A stretch of DNA of 64,000 nt from Carya illinoinensis. Lineage: Eukaryota > Streptophyta > Magnoliopsida > Fagales > Juglandaceae. Below, piece by piece: positions 60,471 to 64,000 of this stretch; position 1 is the first letter of the stretch, and each line of letters begins with the position of its first letter. The stretch spans positions 39,155,433 through 39,219,432 of the forward strand of contig NC_056766.1 in the NCBI RefSeq assembly GCF_018687715.1, written 5' to 3'. The notes beneath the pieces are model-generated. The model was not told the origin of the DNA. It did not search any database and saw only the letters and a program-made list of their open reading frames with translations. The position numbers were made by a program, and so were the translations under genes.

Positions 60471-63400
60471 CTACTCGCACTTGATCGACTGATAAATGTG
60501 GCGGACAAACAGCAAAGCCGCTCGAAAACCTACAGTTCCAAGCATGAGGAAGAAACCATAGCAGATGCAACCCATGTAACCAAAGAAAAATGAGGTTTGC
60601 ATAAACCCGGACATATCGGAGCGTGCATAGTAGTAATATAGGCAATAGGCATAGATAAATATGCCAGTTGATCCACCGCATAGAAAAGACCTGTGTAACA
60701 AAATCAAGCATTAAAAGGATCAATCTTGGAAACAATGAATCAGAGACTCCACTCTAGGCATACAAAATCTTTAATTTTAATGAAGGCATGGAAGAATTTA
60801 ATATTTTAAAAATTCAAGCAAGGCCAACTCTATTCACAGGAAAATTCAGAGAAAAAAAAAATGGAAGATAAATTATCCAACTACCATGCGATCCATCTCT
60901 CAAAATTCAAGCCAAGAGTCAAATCATTCTCGTACACATAAGCCTTTACAGATTGACCAATAGCTATACAAGCCAATCAAAAATCATCGAGACTGCAAAA
61001 TTATCATACCTACATGTATTTATAACTCAAAACAACTTCAGCAAACACGACTGCTCAGCAATTTTTTGCCACTACCAATCTAAATAGAAACTTTGACCTC
61101 TTATCTTCAATTGCTACAAAATTTAGGAAAGGCTTCACATGGTAATAAATTAAACAATATTGACATAGCAAAAAAAGTAATTATAAAATTAGCAGAACTT
61201 CAACGGGGTTTCACATAGTAATTTTTCATTAGCAATTGCTTTCGAGCTTTGATGTACCACCAACATTACAACTGTGAACTCTTCTTCCTTCAAAACCTAT
61301 ATTTCAAATTTATTTACTAGCTCTCTAAATCTCAGGATGTGTTTCACATTCTTACAATTTAAAAACCAAATCCCTGACTGAAAAAGATTTTGCAGTTGTA
61401 ACACCCAACCCCAAGTAAGTTGCTCAAAAGTGAGTACACAGAGGAAGAAATAATAAATAAGCAATGGGCAAAATCCTTCCATATTAACTACCCAAGCTTA
61501 ACAAAAGAAAAACAATCCAAAGTCCAAAGAAACGTTAAGATTTTCTTGAAGTCAAGAACAGCTTAGAAATTCCAAAGCGATGAGAAACAACTGAAAAATG
61601 GAGTATAGGAAAAAAAAAGCAACATATTTCATTACCAAGTGCTCTTGATGGGGAAAAACCAGCCACAAAGGTATTTTCCAATATTACTCTATAAAGATTT
61701 GGGCACTTGAGAGATGGCGAATTGTGATTATATTTACCACTCGCATCTTTTGGACAATCTGAATTTATTGAAGATAATTAAGTGCTAAAAAAGGTGTAGA
61801 AAAAGTCATCCAAATGTACCTTTCTTGACCTTGTGGCTAAGATCATGTGTAGGAAAATTTATCCAAATTTTTCCAGCCATACTTATCTAATCAGTCTCTA
61901 CATAATTGCAAAACACCAGCATATGGAGCTGCTTGATTATTCAATTTCATCTCAATATAATTTCATGAATTTTGAGCAAACATCACACATCAATGCTTCA
62001 TTTTCAGGCTTCAAAATGCATAATGAGCAAGAAGAATACAGACACGTGATTATATGAAATGCCATTAAAACAATAAGAAAAATAGTAAATAAAGCAGTAA
62101 TGGTAAGAACTCAAGGTAGAGTAGTGAGCAAAATCAAATGGATCCAAAACTAGATGAACCCGCTGACAAAATTCTAAAAGTCAGTAAAACATCAACACAG
62201 AAAAATGACAATGGATGCTTACCTCCACCACCACTCGTGATCCTCAGCAGCAAGTTGGAAGTATGTCAGTGCCACGGTAATGAAAGCAGTAACTATTAGT
62301 AGAATAATAAAGACAATAAACAAGATGCTGTAAATCGTATATATCCTGTGACCCCAGACACTAGCAAATATATAGTAAAGTTCTATGTATATAGCACTGA
62401 AAGGCAGAAAGCCTGCCATTGCCATCTGTGGAATTGCTCCCCGGTACCATGGCAAAGGTGGAATCTCTCTGGGATATTTGGTAGTGCGGCAAGGAGCTTG
62501 GAATTCAGCCTTGCTATTCTTCCCAGCAATCCCACCCAAGACCAGCAAAGGTGATGTTACTAGTGTCCATATAAGAACTATCACCACAATTGTGCCAAAT
62601 GGAAGAGCAGCAGTAGCATTATATGCAATTGCAACAGTGTTCAGAAAGCAGAACATTAGAAACAGAGGTCCGCAAAAGAGGCATCCAGTCAACAATAGGT
62701 TCCTAACCTGTCATGTCAAAAGATTGAATATCAGATTAATGAATTGCATAAAATTTAACAGATTTCAGCTCATAATCAAATTGTTTGAAGAACGAATTCA
62801 TGCACATACCCAGTTTGTTCCCTCTAGCTGACAATAAAAGGAGGTTGCAATATAGCCTGCAATTCCTGATGTGAGTGCATATATGACAACCAGTGCCGTA
62901 AATAGAGCCCCACGGTTGTAGGGATAAAATACACCAACAAGTGCCAGAATAAAAATGAACACCGTACTGCATGGGAAGCAAAAACCCACACTAAGTAAAT
63001 ATTAAACAACACGAATATGTTTATTCGTATGGGGAATGTCCTAAAATTTAGCTTTGGCGCTATTAAACAGTTAGATCAAAAAGTAACTTACAGGGCAAAT
63101 AGTTGGGTACCAGAACCCAGGGCAGCTGCGAATAGAGACTTGTACTTGGGGTACCTGAATACATCTCCATGGATGTATTTCCACCCAGTCTCTTCCTGGT
63201 CTTCAGCTGATTCCTCATCATGGGCATATCTTTTATAGAGAACCAAAAGTATAACTTAGCAATGAGTGAAGAAAGACAAGATAAAACCTACTAAGCTAGT
63301 ACACTCAAAGCAAACAGGCAGATCCAATACACAGGTAAATTATAAATGATTCTTACTTGACAAAATCATTCTTAAGGACTCGCATGAGAATTGTGGCAAG

Positions 63401-63939
63401 AAACCCAGTTAGAAGAAGCACTGTTACACATGAATTTATAATGGAGAACCAATGGATCTCCAGATGATGAGGAAGCGAAGAAGAATGTGAGTACTTATCC
63501 ATCCTCTTGTCAAACGGGGTATTTGTTTCCTTCCATTTCACAGTATACAAAAATTCCACATCAACTGCTTTATCCTCTGTAAGGTCTACAAGGGCACGTG
63601 GGTCTGTTCGGACATTGATTTCAATCACACGGTCCTTGTTATAAAAGATATCGAAATGAATATGCTTATAAAGATAATATCTGTACTCGCTTGGGTCTTT
63701 GCCCTCCTTGTCGACCTTCCCTATGAAACCCCAAATGGGTAAGTCATCATAATACATCTGAAAGTAGTAATCCTTGATAACGGCAGCTCGGAACTGGGCC
63801 ACATCTTCCTTTTTGAGTTTTTTACGGCAAACAACCTCAGAATCTTTCTCACTCCGGAAATCAAGTTTGTAGGGGGCATCAACTAAACGATCACCATTTA
63901 GCACTTCACCAAGAGCTTCCTTTTTCTCTTTCAGATGAT
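60471..63939 (-). CDS. TMN: TM9/nonaspanin (transmembrane nine) protein, TMN2/3/4 type, 5' part beyond window
   Basis: Five minus-strand exons are visible: 63939-63357, 63229-63092, 62966-62810, 62707-62223 and 60690-60471, with GT-AG junctions and matching phases, giving about 527 codons. The first visible exon starts inside a codon, so upstream exons with the signal peptide and roughly 65 residues lie off the right edge. A lumenal domain (KDYYFQMYYDDLPIWGFIGK, EINVRTDPRALVDL) is followed by nine membrane segments, starting with INSCVTVLLLTGFLATILM. The protein ends SIKCE, a C-terminal KXE signal of the KXD/E type that interacts with COPI and retains plant TMN proteins in the Golgi. The sequence matches the plant TMN2/TMN3/TMN4 group. 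The paralogue cannot be fixed. Members sort and traffic membrane proteins. Confidence 0.95.
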
Positions 63940-64000
63940 CTGCAATTGGATCCAGTTAATTAAACAAGTTTCTCCAGAAAATTAATTTATGTGCCAATGG

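Overview
This is a plant nuclear DNA window from a woody eudicot. A member of the Fagales, such as the walnut/hickory group, is my guess from the style of the repeats; nothing in the sequence proves it. The evidence for a plant is direct: split genes with GT-AG introns encoding an INDETERMINATE DOMAIN zinc-finger protein, a TM9/nonaspanin and a plastid-targeted conserved protein, plus plant transposon families (a Sirevirus copia element, a FAR1-type Mutator-like element, a solo LTR, a LINE fragment, a tRNA-like SINE and several MITEs).

Layout. 1-1435: AT-rich flank with a TTC microsatellite. 1436-11359: an old Sirevirus-like Ty1/copia retrotransposon with LTRs of about 0.87 kb, a GAGAT target-site duplication, a gag-pol broken by at least eight stops and two frameshifts, and an intact envelope-like ORF downstream of pol, preceded by a likely intron. 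11360-12415: two short interspersed repeats. 12425-20831: a complete 8.4-kb Mutator-like element with long terminal inverted repeats and a 9-bp target duplication (8 of 9 matching), carrying a decayed FAR1/MULE-type transposase. 20841-30094: gene-poor, with a LINE 3' fragment, a MITE and a 2.2-kb solo LTR (24127-26302).

30095-32515 (minus): a complete three-exon IDD zinc-finger gene of the SGR5/IDD14-16 type. About 33200-50850: roughly 17 kb of AT-rich DNA without a convincing gene, containing TA microsatellites and several MITE copies. About 50990-51470 (minus): an LRR receptor-like pseudogene. 51715-58624 (minus): a 12-exon gene reconstructed here, encoding a 346-residue, probably plastid-targeted protein that resembles the bacterial YaaW/UPF0174 family. 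60471 to beyond the right edge (minus): most of a TM9/nonaspanin gene (TMN2/3/4 type) ending in a KCE sorting motif.

The three host genes lie on the minus strand but are unrelated in function: a nuclear transcription factor, a plastid protein and a Golgi/endosomal membrane protein. The other genes belong to transposable elements or are relics. I found no unambiguous new biological system. The most unusual items are the intact envelope-like ORF in a decayed Sirevirus, the intact ends of the FAR1-type MULE, and an IDD intron that stays open and in frame if retained.
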